From: an uncultured Hyphomicrobiales bacterium
GTDB taxonomy: Bacteria > Pseudomonadota > Alphaproteobacteria > Rhizobiales > Beijerinckiaceae
Reading direction: 5' to 3'
Length of the DNA: 38,354 nt
Assembly (NCBI GenBank): GCA_903884435.1
Contig: CAISEY010000023.1
Location: 1 to 38,354, forward strand
Positions 30,715 through 38,354 of this stretch are shown piece after piece (the stretch's first letter is position 1; every line of letters starts with the position of its first letter). A program made the translations under genes and the position numbers. The notes under the pieces are model-generated. The model was given only the letters and a program-made list of their open reading frames with translations. It was not told the DNA's origin and did not search any database.

Positions 30715-33632
30715 AAATTCTCCTCGCGGGAGTTTCGCTGTGGGGTTTTCTCGCGGCGGCGGAGACGCGCGCGCAGTCCATGCGCGGGGATACCCTTCTG
30801 ATGGACCTGCCGGCGCCCGCGGGGCAATTGCCGCGCGAGCAGCCGCGGGAGGCGCGCGCGCCCATTCCGCGCGCCCAGGCGACGCCGGTCCTGATTCCGC
30901 GGCCTGAATCCGCGGCGCCGAAAGCGCCGGCGCCCGAGGCTCGGCCTTCGCCGGAAGCGGAGCCGGAGACGACGGTCGAGCCGCTGGCGATGGACGGCGG
31001 CGCGCCCGACGAGAGCGCGTTGCGCTATTACGCCTCGTTGCAGCAGGTTCAGCGCGCGGAAACGGAGATCGCGCGCCTGCAACGCCTTTACCCCGGCTGG
31101 AAGCCGCCGGAAAACCTCTACAACACGCCGGCCGCGGGCGTCGTCGACGAGCAGCCGTTCTGGGATCTCTACACGCTTGGCCGCATCGACGAATTGCGCG
31201 CCGACATCGACAAGCGGATGAAGCAGGAGCCCGGCTGGCAGCCGTCCGCCGACCTCATGGACAAGGTGCGGCGCAAGGAAGTGCGCATGGGCATCACGGC
31301 TCTCTGGAAAGAGGGCAGGTGGAAGGACATCGTCGCCTTCATCAAGGGCAACACGGACGCCGCCTCCGACGACACCGACGTGGACATTCTCTGGACCGTC
31401 GCCGAAGCCTACGCGAAGACCAAGCAGACCGCGGACGCGCTGAACATCTACAAGTCCATCATGAAGAACAATCGCGAGCCCTCGCAGCGTCTCGCGACCG
31501 TCCAGAAGGCGATGTCGATCCTGCGCATTGTCGATGTCGAGGAATTGATCGCACTCGCCCGGAAGGATTCGAACGGCAGGAGCGAACTCGATTCCATCAA
31601 GATCGACATCATCCGCGGCCGCGTCAGCGCGTTTCTCCACGACGAACGGGCGGATCCGATTCCCGACGACGAACTCAGGACGTTCGAGGAGTTCGCGCGC
31701 GCGGACCGCGATCCAAACCAGCCTGGCCTCGTCGCCTGGTATTACTACAAGACGAAAGTGTTCACCCAGTCGCTGGACTGGTTCAAACACGCGATCGAAA
31801 AGGGCGGCGATTCCATGATCGCGCACGGGCTCGCCCATTCGCTCCGCGAGCTCGGCCTGTATCGCGAAACGGAGGAAGTCGCCTACGCCTGGCGCGAGCC
31901 GCTCATTCACAATTCGATTCTGTTCATCGACATTCTCGAACGCGATCTGACGAAGGAAATTCCGCCCTACATCGAGCCGGAGCGTCTGTTGCGTTACGCG
32001 CAGGTCACGATGGACAACGCCTCGGGCGAGGGCGCGCAGGGGCTCGCCTGGTACGCCTACAATTCCTGCCAGTTCAAGGTCGCGCACGAATGGTTCGAGC
32101 GCGCCGTCGCGTGGCTGCCGAAGGAAGCCACCGTCTACGGCTACGCGTTGACCCTTCGGAAAATGAAGAAGACGAAGGAATTCTGGGACGTCATGAACCG
32201 CTATGACGGCCTGTTTCCGAAGGTCATCGACATCATTTATCCGGATGACCTGTATCATCCGCCGACGCCCTGCGACCTGCTCGAGGCGAAGCCCCAGCAG
32301 CGCGGCCGCCAGCAGACCCAGAATGGCTACACCGTGCCCGCGCCCTACGTGCCCGGCCAGCCCTACGCCGCGGCGCCCGGAGCCCCCGCTCCCTACGCCC
32401 CGGTCGGCCAGCCTTACGCCGTCGCTCCCGGCGCGACGCCGGCCTATGGCCAGGCGCCTTCCGCCTATGGTCAGGCGGCGCAGGGCTACGGACAGCCGGC
32501 GCCCGGCTATGGCCAGGCTCCGCAGGGCTATGGACAGGCCGCTCCCGGATATGGCGGCGCGCCGCCGGCCTATGGCGCGCCCCCGGCCTACGGCTCCGCG
32601 CCCGGTTATGGCGGCGGGGCCCCCGGCATGGCGGTCGCCGCCCAGCCACAGGGTCAGCCCGGTTATTATCAAAATCCGGCGGCCGTTTACCGTCGCGAGC
32701 CCGTGATCGACCGCAAGCTCTTCCCTGTTCCCGTCGATCCGCAAAATCCGCTGCGGTTCTACCCGACGGGGCGCTACATGGGTCAGCAGGCCGCCGCGGC
32801 CCGCACGCCGGCGCCGCCTTCGCCGCTCGTCAACGAGCCGCCGATCGGCATGCTTCAGCTCGTCGCGCGCCGGGTGCCCGACGTGACGCGGATGCCCTAC
32901 GAACGCTGGGGCTACACCCTGCTGCCCGGTTACAACGGAATCGCCACGGCGACCGGGCCCCACAGCGCGGAAAAGGCGCCCGCCGGCACGCTCTGGACGA
33001 CGTTGCAGGCCGCCGACGCCCAGTCGACCCGGGCCGGCGCTTTCGATCCGCTGCGTCAGGACATCGCGGCTCTCCTGCAACTGATGCAGTCGATTCCGCG
33101 CGTGCCGCCGCCGGAGGCTTCCGTCTCCGGCCCGTGGCGGGCGCCGCCGCCCTACAAATCGCGCGAGCAGCTCGAGGCGGAAGGCGTTGTCCCGCCTCCG
33201 GGCCCGGGCGCCGGCCCGGCGGACATTCCCGCCGCGCAGGCGATGCCCACGGGGTCGATCACGCGCGCCGCCGCCGCGCCGCAGCCCGCGCAGGGCGTCC
33301 GGTATTTGCCGATCCTCGCGACGCCCGCCCCGCGCCCCGCCGCGCCCGAGCCCGACGAGTCGCGGTCGCGGCCCGACGCTCAGGCAGGGAGCCGCGCGCG
33401 CGATCCGCTCGGCGTCCAGGCGACGGAATTCTACAATCGCCAGCAATATGTCGAGGCGCTCCAGGCGCTCGACGCGCGGGCGAAGTCCATGCCGGAAACC
33501 AACGACTTGCGCCTGATCCGAGCCTGGTCCCTGCTCAACCTCAACCGCGTCGAGGAAAGCAAACGGGTCTTTGGCTCGCTCGGCTCGGGAAAGCCGGCGC
33601 GCGCCGACGCGCCGAACACCAGGACAAGATGA
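30699..33632 (+). CDS. bcsK: TPR cellulose secretion protein BcsK-like
   Basis: Exported protein of 977 residues. GTG at 30699 is chosen: GAGG lies 8 bases upstream and it opens a signal peptide (MRPHLKILLAGVSLWGFLAAAETRAQS). The frame also extends upstream inside bcsZ. After a Pro-rich stretch come helical repeats (about residues 110-520, with TPR-like pairs such as LDWFKHAIEKGGDSMIAHGLAHSLRELGLY), then a Tyr/Gly/Gln-rich low-complexity segment (about 550-642). A variable region and a last TPR-like pair (FYNRQQYVEALQALDA) end the protein. It lacks the C-terminal porin barrel of BcsC, which fits the BcsK of Agrobacterium-like (type III) cellulose operons. It may scaffold the peptidoglycan-spanning part of the machine. 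Confidence 0.8.
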   Translation: MRPHLKILLAGVSLWGFLAAAETRAQSMRGDTLLMDLPAPAGQLPREQPREARAPIPRAQATPVLIPRPESAAPKAPAPEARPSPEAEPETTVEPLAMDGGAPDESALRYYASLQQVQRAETEIARLQRLYPGWKPPENLYNTPAAGVVDEQPFWDLYTLGRIDELRADIDKRMKQEPGWQPSADLMDKVRRKEVRMGITALWKEGRWKDIVAFIKGNTDAASDDTDVDILWTVAEAYAKTKQTADALNIYKSIMKNNREPSQRLATVQKAMSILRIVDVEELIALARKDSNGRSELDSIKIDIIRGRVSAFLHDERADPIPDDELRTFEEFARADRDPNQPGLVAWYYYKTKVFTQSLDWFKHAIEKGGDSMIAHGLAHSLRELGLYRETEEVAYAWREPLIHNSILFIDILERDLTKEIPPYIEPERLLRYAQVTMDNASGEGAQGLAWYAYNSCQFKVAHEWFERAVAWLPKEATVYGYALTLRKMKKTKEFWDVMNRYDGLFPKVIDIIYPDDLYHPPTPCDLLEAKPQQRGRQQTQNGYTVPAPYVPGQPYAAAPGAPAPYAPVGQPYAVAPGATPAYGQAPSAYGQAAQGYGQPAPGYGQAPQGYGQAAPGYGGAPPAYGAPPAYGSAPGYGGGAPGMAVAAQPQGQPGYYQNPAAVYRREPVIDRKLFPVPVDPQNPLRFYPTGRYMGQQAAAARTPAPPSPLVNEPPIGMLQLVARRVPDVTRMPYERWGYTLLPGYNGIATATGPHSAEKAPAGTLWTTLQAADAQSTRAGAFDPLRQDIAALLQLMQSIPRVPPPEASVSGPWRAPPPYKSREQLEAEGVVPPPGPGAGPADIPAAQAMPTGSITRAAAAPQPAQGVRYLPILATPAPRPAAPEPDESRSRPDAQAGSRARDPLGVQATEFYNRQQYVEALQALDARAKSMPETNDLRLIRAWSLLNLNRVEESKRVFGSLGSGKPARADAPNTRTR
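32346..32622 (+). repeat. Imperfect repeats encoding a Tyr-Gly-Gln-rich low-complexity segment
   Basis: Degenerate 12- to 15-base units built on TATGGCCAG or TATGGACAG encode AYGQ, GYGQ and GYGG blocks spaced by Ala/Pro. The repeat lies inside bcsK at residues about 550-642. Codons vary between units, so selection probably acts on the protein as well as slippage on the DNA. Confidence 0.8.
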
Positions 33633-33633
33633 C

Positions 33634-34764
33634 ATGAAGCGGCTGATTTGCCTGCCACTGGCCCTGTCCCTGACGCCGATGCTGTCCGGTTGCGGAATCG
33701 GCTGGTTTGAACGCGACAAGGAGGTCGTCGCGCGCGCGGAAACAATTCCGGTTCTGGCGGCCTCCGCGCCCGTCGGGAGCATTCCCGTCGTCGCGTCTCC
33801 CGCCGAGGATCCGGCCGCCGCCGAGGCGCGCGCGCTCGCGACCATTCTCCTGCCGGAAGGCGCCGGCCGGATGCTGCGCGTGCGCGAGAAACATTTCTCC
33901 AATGGTTCGCGGCAGGAAATCGTGATCGCGACCGACAAGGGAACCTATGGCGAAAACGTCGTCGACGTGAGCATCCGCGTCGCCGAGGCGGGGCCGCGCA
34001 CGTCGAATCCCCTGAACATCGGGCCTCCCTCGGAAAACGGCATCCGCAGCGAAATTCTCTCGCGCTTTCCCGACGTGCAGATGAACATCGTCACCCGGCC
34101 CATGCGCAACGCGCTGGGCCCCTTTGGCCTCGCCATTGGCAGGCATCCGGGCGGCGCCCGCTGTATTTTCGCGTGGCAATGGATGGACGACCTGCGCGAG
34201 GCGGCCCCCGGTTCGTCGAATCTCCTCAAGATGAACGCGCTTGTCTCGGGCAAGAATCTGGCGACCTCGATCCGCGTGCGCCTGTGCCGGAGCGATTCCA
34301 CCGTCGACCAGCTCGCCTCGCAAATCGAAGGCATGAGCGTTGGCGCCAATCCCGCGATTGAACGGATCGCCGGCATGGATCGCCGCTCGGTCGACGCCGG
34401 CGTCGTCGCCGCCGGCGGCGCGCAGGGCGACTCGCTGCTTCGTCCGGTCGGCGGCAGTCTCGAGGCGGCGATCGCCAGGCCCGTCCGCCGCGAAGCCGCG
34501 CCAAAACCCGCCGTCGCCGCCAGGCCGAGGCAGGCCCCGCGCCGCCGCCACGTGGTGAAGGAAGATCCGGAGCCGCGTCCCGCGCCCGTGGCGGCGCCGA
34601 CTTACGTGCCGCCGGTCGCGCCGCCGCAGCCTGCCGGAGGCTACGGCCAGCGTTTCCTCGCGCCGGTCTCGGGGCAGCAGTCCTACGGCGGGACGCCCGC
34701 CGGCTATCCCGCTGCCGGCGGATCCGCGCTTCCCCCGCAGGCCTACCGCGGCCCTGGCGGCTGA
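33634..34764 (+). CDS. bcsN: Cellulose biosynthesis lipoprotein BcsN
   Basis: Predicted lipoprotein of 376 residues; the signal ends in the lipobox LSGC with Cys20 (MKRLICLPLALSLTPMLSGC). The core includes ARALATILLPEGAGRMLRVREKHFSNG, DKGTYGENVVDVSIRV, IVTRPMRNALGPFGLAIGRH and a cysteine-containing ARCIFAWQWMDD segment. This agrees with BcsN, an accessory protein found in alphaproteobacterial cellulose operons whose mechanism is unknown. The C-terminal 100 residues are Pro/Ala-rich with GGYGQ and SYGG units resembling the bcsK low-complexity segment. The start ATG lies one base after the bcsK stop. Last gene of the operon, followed by a likely terminator at 34770. Confidence 0.8.
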   Translation: MKRLICLPLALSLTPMLSGCGIGWFERDKEVVARAETIPVLAASAPVGSIPVVASPAEDPAAAEARALATILLPEGAGRMLRVREKHFSNGSRQEIVIATDKGTYGENVVDVSIRVAEAGPRTSNPLNIGPPSENGIRSEILSRFPDVQMNIVTRPMRNALGPFGLAIGRHPGGARCIFAWQWMDDLREAAPGSSNLLKMNALVSGKNLATSIRVRLCRSDSTVDQLASQIEGMSVGANPAIERIAGMDRRSVDAGVVAAGGAQGDSLLRPVGGSLEAAIARPVRREAAPKPAVAARPRQAPRRRHVVKEDPEPRPAPVAAPTYVPPVAPPQPAGGYGQRFLAPVSGQQSYGGTPAGYPAAGGSALPPQAYRGPGG

Positions 34765-34769
34765 CGCCC

Positions 34770-34794
34770 CGCGAAAGCCTCGCGTTTTATTATA
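34770..34794 (+). terminator. Candidate intrinsic terminator after bcsN
   Basis: CGCGA (34770-34774) pairs with TCGCG (34780-34784) across a 5-base loop, and TTTTATTATA follows directly. It lies 5 bases after the bcsN stop. The short stem makes it moderate, but position and T-tract fit the end of the cellulose operon. Confidence 0.5.
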
Positions 34795-34930
34795 ATTTCC
34801 AGGACCGGATTAACGCTGCTCCCGGACATGCCGGCCCCGTGCGACGGAATTAACCCGCGGGTCATCCGGCGCGGCGATGGTCTGCGGATGCGCGGCTCGA
34901 TCCACGGGATCGCGCGATCCGGGGGCGGAT

Positions 34931-35200
34931 ATGTCAATGACGGATTTCGAACGCATGCTCGCGGCCGTGCTTCCCGCGACGGGCCGCACCTCCCTGACGC
35001 TCACGGACGTTCCCGTCGGCGACGACAGCCTGACCCAGCTTCTCGAAAAAGCGATCCTGGTCGGCAACCGCAGCGCCACGCGCCTGACGGAAATCTATCT
35101 GCCGATGCGCGAATTCCCCTCGATGGGGGCCAACTTCTGGCACGTGCCGGTGCTGGACACCGGTTCGCGCGACGTCCTGCGCCTCGTTTTCGAACATTGA
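34931..35200 (+). CDS. Small hypothetical protein
   Basis: Protein of 89 residues with no family I recognise. It starts MSMTDFERMLAAVLPATGR after GGGGGCGG; a second ATG two codons later (34937) is better spaced from that ribosome site and may be the real start. There is no signal peptide or membrane segment. The composition is ordinary: mixed charged and hydrophobic residues and a C-terminal VLDTGSRDVLRLVFEH that looks like a strand-turn-strand. It stands alone between the cellulose operon terminator and the YqhA gene, 60 bases from the latter. Confidence 0.6.
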   Translation: MSMTDFERMLAAVLPATGRTSLTLTDVPVGDDSLTQLLEKAILVGNRSATRLTEIYLPMREFPSMGANFWHVPVLDTGSRDVLRLVFEH

Positions 35201-35260
35201 GGGACGGCTTGCCCGCCCGGGTTCCCGCGTCCTAAGCTGGCGGGGAACCAGGCGCCCGCC

Positions 35261-35761
35261 ATGATCGAACGCGTTCTCGAAAAAATCCTCTTCGCCAGCC
35301 GCTGGCTGCTGGCGCCCCTCTATCTCGGGCTCATTCTCGGTCTGATCGCGATTCTCGTGAAAGCCGGCCAGCATCTCTGGCACCTCGCGACCCACATGAT
35401 CGCGGAGAGCGAATCCGAGGTCATACTGGCCCTGCTGGGCTTGATTGATCTGACGCTCACCGGCTCTCTCGTCATCATCGTCATTTTTTCCGGCTACGAG
35501 AATTTCGTCTCCCGGATCGACGCGTCGGACCATCCGGACTGGCCGGAATGGATGGCGAAAATCGATTTCACCGGGCTGAAACTCAAGCTTTTGTCCTCGA
35601 TCGTGGCGATTTCCGCGATCCAGCTCCTGCGCGCCTTCATGAACGTCCAGAACACCCCCGACAGGGATCTCGCCTGGTATGTCGGCATCCACCTGACTTT
35701 CGTGGTCTCGGGCCTTGTCCTCGCCCTCACCGACAAAATGGGCGGCGACGCGGGGCATTGA
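35261..35761 (+). CDS. YqhA/UPF0114 family inner-membrane protein
   Basis: Membrane protein of 166 residues of unknown function. It begins MIERVLEKILFASRWLLAPLYL and has three or four hydrophobic segments: about residues 15-35, 52-75, 103-122 and 136-156. The WLLAPLYLGL motif, the VSRIDASDHPDWPEWM loop and the LKLKLLSSIVAISAIQLLRAF helix are characteristic of the YqhA (TIGR00645) family. GGGGAA precedes the ATG at a workable distance. A stop at 35759-35761 is followed after 9 bases by the heat-shock promoter of the next gene, so it is probably a separate unit. Confidence 0.88.
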   Translation: MIERVLEKILFASRWLLAPLYLGLILGLIAILVKAGQHLWHLATHMIAESESEVILALLGLIDLTLTGSLVIIVIFSGYENFVSRIDASDHPDWPEWMAKIDFTGLKLKLLSSIVAISAIQLLRAFMNVQNTPDRDLAWYVGIHLTFVVSGLVLALTDKMGGDAGH

Positions 35762-35770
35762 CGGCGCCCT

Positions 35771-35798
35771 CTTGAACCCGGCGGCCGGGCCTCCATAT
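35771..35798 (+). promoter_or_regulatory. RpoH (sigma-32) type promoter for hsp20
   Basis: CTTGAA at 35771-35776 and CCTCCATAT at 35790-35798 are separated by 13 bases. This fits the heat-shock sigma consensus (CTTGAA, 13-17 bases, CCCCATnT) with one clear mismatch in the -10. Transcription would start near 35805, about 62 bases before the hsp20 ATG. Confidence 0.65.
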
Positions 35799-35818
35799 TC
35801 TGGACGCGGCGAAAGCCG

Positions 35819-35861
35819 GCGGGGCGCCACAACGGGCCCCGCGATGAGGCGCCCGAGGGGC
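35819..35861 (+). promoter_or_regulatory. Structured hsp20 leader that can hide the ribosome site
   Basis: GCGGGGC (35819-35825) can pair with GCCCCGC (35836-35842), and GGGCGCC (35822-35828) with GGCGCCC (35848-35854); the two stems exclude each other. GCCCC (35836-35840) can also pair with GGGGC at 35857-35861, which overlaps the ribosome site GAGGGG (35855-35860). The pairing options and the gene served suggest a temperature-sensing leader. The class (ROSE-like or other) is not established from sequence. Confidence 0.35.
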
Positions 35862-35866
35862 TTCGA

Positions 35867-36295
35867 ATGTCGCGTGCACCAGGTTTGAATTCGCCGTTTC
35901 TGCTGGGGTTCGACGATATCGAGCGCGCCCTTGAGCGCGTGACGCGGTCGACGTCGGACGGATATCCTCCCTACAACATCGAACGACTCGTCCGTACCAC
36001 CGTGGAGCCGGAACGCCTGCGAATCACGCTGGCGGTCGCGGGTTTCACCAACGACCAGCTCGACGTGAGCGTGGAAGAGCGGCAGCTCGTCATCCGCGGT
36101 CGCCAGCAGGACGACAAGGAGCGCCAGTATCTGCACCGCGGCATCGCCGCGCGGCAGTTTCAGCGATCCTTCCTGCTCGCGGAGGGGATGCAGGTGCTCG
36201 GCGCGGACCTGAAGAATGGTCTGCTGTCCATCGATCTCGTCCGGCCGGAGCCTGAACGACTGACACGGAAGATTAACATCTTGGTGCGGGACTAG
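35867..36295 (+). CDS. Small heat-shock protein, Hsp20/alpha-crystallin family
   Basis: ATP-independent holdase chaperone of 142 residues that keeps unfolded proteins soluble in the cytoplasm. The start MSRAPGLNSPFLLGFDDIERALERV and the YPPYNIERL entry into the alpha-crystallin domain are typical of IbpA/HspH-type proteins of rhizobia. The domain runs from about residue 38 to 128 with FTNDQLDVSVEERQLVIRG, RGIAARQFQRSFLL and ADLKNGLLSIDL. The C-terminal IxI-like anchor appears as INILV near the end. GAGGGG lies 6 bases before the ATG. It has a heat-shock promoter and is followed after 49 bases by the DUF1150 gene, a pairing common in Hyphomicrobiales. Confidence 0.95.
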   Translation: MSRAPGLNSPFLLGFDDIERALERVTRSTSDGYPPYNIERLVRTTVEPERLRITLAVAGFTNDQLDVSVEERQLVIRGRQQDDKERQYLHRGIAARQFQRSFLLAEGMQVLGADLKNGLLSIDLVRPEPERLTRKINILVRD

Positions 36296-36344
36296 ACGTC
36301 CGCACCCGAAGCGGGTCCATCCGGACCGCGGTTTAAGGAGCGCC

Positions 36345-36614
36345 ATGATGATCGGTACGATCAAGAATGAAACAGCGACGCCCTTCACCCAGGAGCAATT
36401 CGCTCATCTGGGCGACGGCCAGGTCGCGTACGTCAAGCCGATGCGCTCGGAAGACGTGAAGAAGGCCTTCCCGCAAGTGCAGGGGATTATCCCGGGCATG
36501 CAGCTCTTCGCGCTGCTGGCAGCCGACGGTTCGCCGCTGATGCTGACGGACTCGAAGGACGCGGCCATCGCCAACGCCTGGGAGCACCAGTTGCAGACGG
36601 TCAGCGTTCACTGA
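36345..36614 (+). CDS. DUF1150 family protein
   Basis: Protein of 89 residues of unknown function, conserved in alphaproteobacteria. The pattern FAHLGDGQVAYVKPMRSEDVKKAFP, then GMQLFALLAADGSPLMLTDSKDAAIANAWEHQL, matches DUF1150. It has no signal peptide or membrane helix. AAGGAG lies 5 bases before the ATG at 36345; a second ATG follows at 36348. It is downstream of hsp20 in the same direction and probably on the same heat-induced transcript, which suggests a link to protein quality control (inference). A short hairpin (GGTCC/GGACC, near 36314-36327) lies between the two genes without a T-run. Confidence 0.88.
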   Translation: MMIGTIKNETATPFTQEQFAHLGDGQVAYVKPMRSEDVKKAFPQVQGIIPGMQLFALLAADGSPLMLTDSKDAAIANAWEHQLQTVSVH

Positions 36615-36688
36615 TCCGCGCGGGCTGACATCGGCGGCGGTCGTGATAGAAGCTCCACCGGTTGGATATTCCACCGATGGAGCTCGCC

Positions 36689-37660
36689 ATGAAAGCCGCG
36701 GTTGTCGCCTCGCCGGGCGTCGTTGAAATTCGCGACGCGCCGATCCCGGAGCCGGGACCGGACGAAGTTCTCGTCAAGGTGAAGGCCGCCGGCCTCAACC
36801 GCGCCGATCTGCTCGTCGCCATGGGCCATTTCCATGGCGGCCGGGGCGGTCCGGGCGCGATTCCCGGCATCGAATGCGCGGGCGAGGTGGTGCGCGCCGG
36901 CGCCAGCGTCACCGGGTTCAACCAGGGCGACCGCGTCATGGGCTCGGTGGCCAGCGCCTTCGCCGAATATGTCGTCGTCAATGTCGCGCGCGCGTCGATC
37001 CTGCCGGAGCGGCTCGACTGGCTGCGGGCGGCGACCATGCCGACGGCGTTGCAGACCATGCACGACGCCATCGTCACGAACGGCGGCCTGAAAAAAGGCG
37101 AGAGCGTGCTGATCCAGGGAGCGAGTTCCGGCGTCGGACTGCTCGGGATGCAGATCGCCAAATTCATGGGCGCGGGCCTCGTCATGGGCGCGTCGACCAA
37201 CCCGGAACGGCGCGCGCGCCTGAAGGAGTTCGGCGCCGACGTCGCCATCGACACGACGGACCCGGAATGGCCCGGCAAGGTTCGCGCGGCGACCGGGGAC
37301 AAGGGCGTCGACCTCGTGATCGACATGGTGTCCGGCGGAGTGATCAACGGCAACATGCAAGCCGCCGCATTGCTCGGGCGCATCGTCAACGTCGGTCGCC
37401 TCGGCGGCATGAAGGGCGAGTTCGACTACGATCTGCACGCGCTGAAACGGCTGAAATACATTGGCGTCACCTTTCGCACGCGCACGCTCGCGGAAGTCGC
37501 CGAAATCGTCCGCCGCATGCGCGCGGATTTGTGGGACGCGGTGGAGAGCGGCCAGCTCGCGCTGCCGATTTCCCGAACGTTTCCCCTCGACGAGGCCGCG
37601 GAGGCGCTGGCGCACATGAAGGCCAACCTGCATTTCGGCAAAATCGCCCTGGTGATGTGA
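36689..37660 (+). CDS. NAD(P)H:quinone oxidoreductase-type MDR protein
   Basis: Zinc-free medium-chain reductase of 323 residues, PIG3-like in style, predicted to reduce quinones or other carbonyls with NADPH. The N-terminal GroES-like domain shows [18 protein letters not shown] and [14 protein letters not shown]; the nucleotide-binding motif is [22 protein letters not shown]. The ATG at 36689 is chosen because GGAG lies 6 bases before it; ATG at 36677 and TTG at 36662 are in frame but worse placed. It is clearly different from the quinone oxidoreductase at 7185. Ten bases separate it from purD. Confidence 0.9.
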   Translation: MKAAVVASPGVVEIRDAPIPEPGPDEVLVKVKAAGLNRADLLVAMGHFHGGRGGPGAIPGIECAGEVVRAGASVTGFNQGDRVMGSVASAFAEYVVVNVARASILPERLDWLRAATMPTALQTMHDAIVTNGGLKKGESVLIQGASSGVGLLGMQIAKFMGAGLVMGASTNPERRARLKEFGADVAIDTTDPEWPGKVRAATGDKGVDLVIDMVSGGVINGNMQAAALLGRIVNVGRLGGMKGEFDYDLHALKRLKYIGVTFRTRTLAEVAEIVRRMRADLWDAVESGQLALPISRTFPLDEAAEALAHMKANLHFGKIALVM

Positions 37661-37670
37661 GAGCCCTTCC

Positions 37671-38354
37671 ATGAACGTTCTTCTCATCGGCTCGGGCGGA
37701 CGCGAACACGCGCTGGCGCTCGCGATTTCGAAAAGTCCGAAACTGACGAAACTCTTCGTCGCGCCCGGCAATCCCGGAACGGCGGCGATCGCGGAAAACA
37801 TCGCGCTCGACGCCGCCGATCATTGCGCCGTGATCGACTTTTGCAAGACGGCGAACGTCGGACTCGTTGTCGTCGGTCCGGAGGCGCCGCTGGTCGCCGG
37901 GCTCGTCGATGATCTCGCGGCGGCGGGCCTGCGCGCGTTCGGTCCGACCAGGGCCGCCGCTCAACTCGAGGGGTCCAAGGGCTTCACCAAGGATTTGTGC
38001 CGCGACTTCAACATTCCCACGGCGGCCTACCAGCGATTTTCCTCGGCCGCCGCCGCCAGGGCCTTTGTGCGCTCGAAGGGCGCGCCCATCGTCGTCAAGG
38101 CCGACGGGCTCGCCGCCGGCAAGGGCGTCGTCGTCGCGGCGACCGTGAAGGAAGCGGAAGCGGCGCTCGACATGATTTTTGGCGGCGCCTTTGGCGGCGC
38201 CTTTGGCGCGGCTGGCGCCTCCGTCGTCGTCGAGGAGTTTCTCGACGGCGAGGAAGCTTCGTTCTTCGCCCTCTGCGACGGCGAGCGCGCGCTCGCCTTC
38301 GCCTCGGCGCAGGACCACAAGCGCGTCGGGGAGGGCGACACCGGCCCCAACACC
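37671..38354 (+). CDS. purD: Phosphoribosylamine-glycine ligase, 5' part (cut by window end)
   Basis: Second step of purine synthesis: ATP-dependent joining of phosphoribosylamine and glycine. The first 228 codons are visible. The N-domain starts [19 protein letters not shown] and includes [12 protein letters not shown] and [17 protein letters not shown]; the ATP-grasp part shows [28 protein letters not shown] and [14 protein letters not shown] at the edge. A 12-base tandem duplication (38178-38201) gives [10 protein letters not shown] where a single FGGAFG is usual, adding four residues in a loop. The frame is intact, so the enzyme is probably functional. Confidence 0.96.
   Translation, partial: MNVLLIGSGGREHALALAISKSPKLTKLFVAPGNPGTAAIAENIALDAADHCAVIDFCKTANVGLVVVGPEAPLVAGLVDDLAAAGLRAFGPTRAAAQLEGSKGFTKDLCRDFNIPTAAYQRFSSAAAARAFVRSKGAPIVVKADGLAAGKGVVVAATVKEAEAALDMIFGGAFGGAFGAAGASVVVEEFLDGEEASFFALCDGERALAFASAQDHKRVGEGDTGPNT
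38178..38207 (+). repeat. 12-base in-frame tandem duplication within purD
   Basis: TTTGGCGGCGCC occurs at 38178-38189 and again at 38190-38201, followed by a partial third TTTGGC at 38202-38207. It encodes FGGA twice and keeps the frame. Confidence 0.85.

Noticed and set aside
30699-33632. Naming the TPR gene bcsC
   Set aside because: There is no C-terminal outer-membrane barrel domain; the protein ends in a short TPR-like pair and a charged tail.
30681-33938. A 1085-codon open frame on the minus strand
   Set aside because: It lies antisense to bcsK and bcsN, has low-complexity Arg/Gly/Ala-rich content and no recognisable domain. Long antisense frames are expected in GC-rich genes.
1-38354. 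CRISPR arrays, tRNA or rRNA genes, insertion sequences and attachment sites
   Set aside because: No regularly spaced repeats, cloverleaf-type sequences, transposase motifs or flanking direct repeats were seen.

Overview
The window is high-GC DNA, densely coded on both strands, with ribosome sites and gene families typical of an alphaproteobacterium. The pairing of a small heat-shock protein with a DUF1150 protein, the BcsS/BcsN/BcsK-type cellulose genes and the many Bug-type solute-binding proteins point to the Hyphomicrobiales (Rhizobiales). A family or genus cannot be assigned from the sequence alone. No tRNA, rRNA, insertion sequence, CRISPR array or transcription-regulator gene was seen.

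Region 1 (1-211) is the tail of a trypsin-like serine peptidase cut by the window edge. Region 2 (about 216-23356) is a catabolic island. It holds two complete three-subunit molybdenum hydroxylases of the xanthine dehydrogenase/CoxLMS superfamily (1307-4975 and 13721-17447) and four Bug/TctC-type periplasmic binding proteins with no membrane transporter genes. It also holds a UbiD-family decarboxylase, a bacterial-luciferase-like (LLM) flavin monooxygenase and a secreted alpha/beta hydrolase. A tightly packed minus-strand operon (17447 down to 6180) reads Mo-hydroxylase M-S-L, dihydroorotase-like PyrC, amidase, TcuA-like FAD dehydrogenase, acyl-CoA ligase, quinone oxidoreductase and a Pht5-like protein, several joined by ATGA overlaps. 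Together these enzymes suggest uptake, hydroxylation, CoA activation, decarboxylation and C-N bond hydrolysis of an aromatic or N-heterocyclic acid. The substrate is not identifiable here, and this grouping is the best candidate for an undescribed pathway.

Region 3 (23592-34764) is a cellulose secretion locus: bcsS, then bcsA-bcsB-bcsZ-bcsK-bcsN. It resembles the Agrobacterium-like (type III) arrangement, in which a TPR protein (BcsK) stands in for the outer-membrane porin BcsC. bcsB carries an in-frame TAG at 28730-28732 that separates the periplasmic domains from the rest of the protein and its membrane anchor. The frame is otherwise open to the expected end, so this is a recent nonsense mutation, a recoding event or a sequence error.

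Region 4 (34931-38354) is ordinary chromosome: a small unknown protein, a YqhA-family membrane protein, an Hsp20 gene with a good RpoH-type promoter and a structured leader, a DUF1150 gene, a second quinone oxidoreductase and the start of purD, which runs off the window. Intergenic spaces are all shorter than 300 bases; the longest (23357-23591) contains a perfect 13-bp inverted repeat and a candidate promoter.
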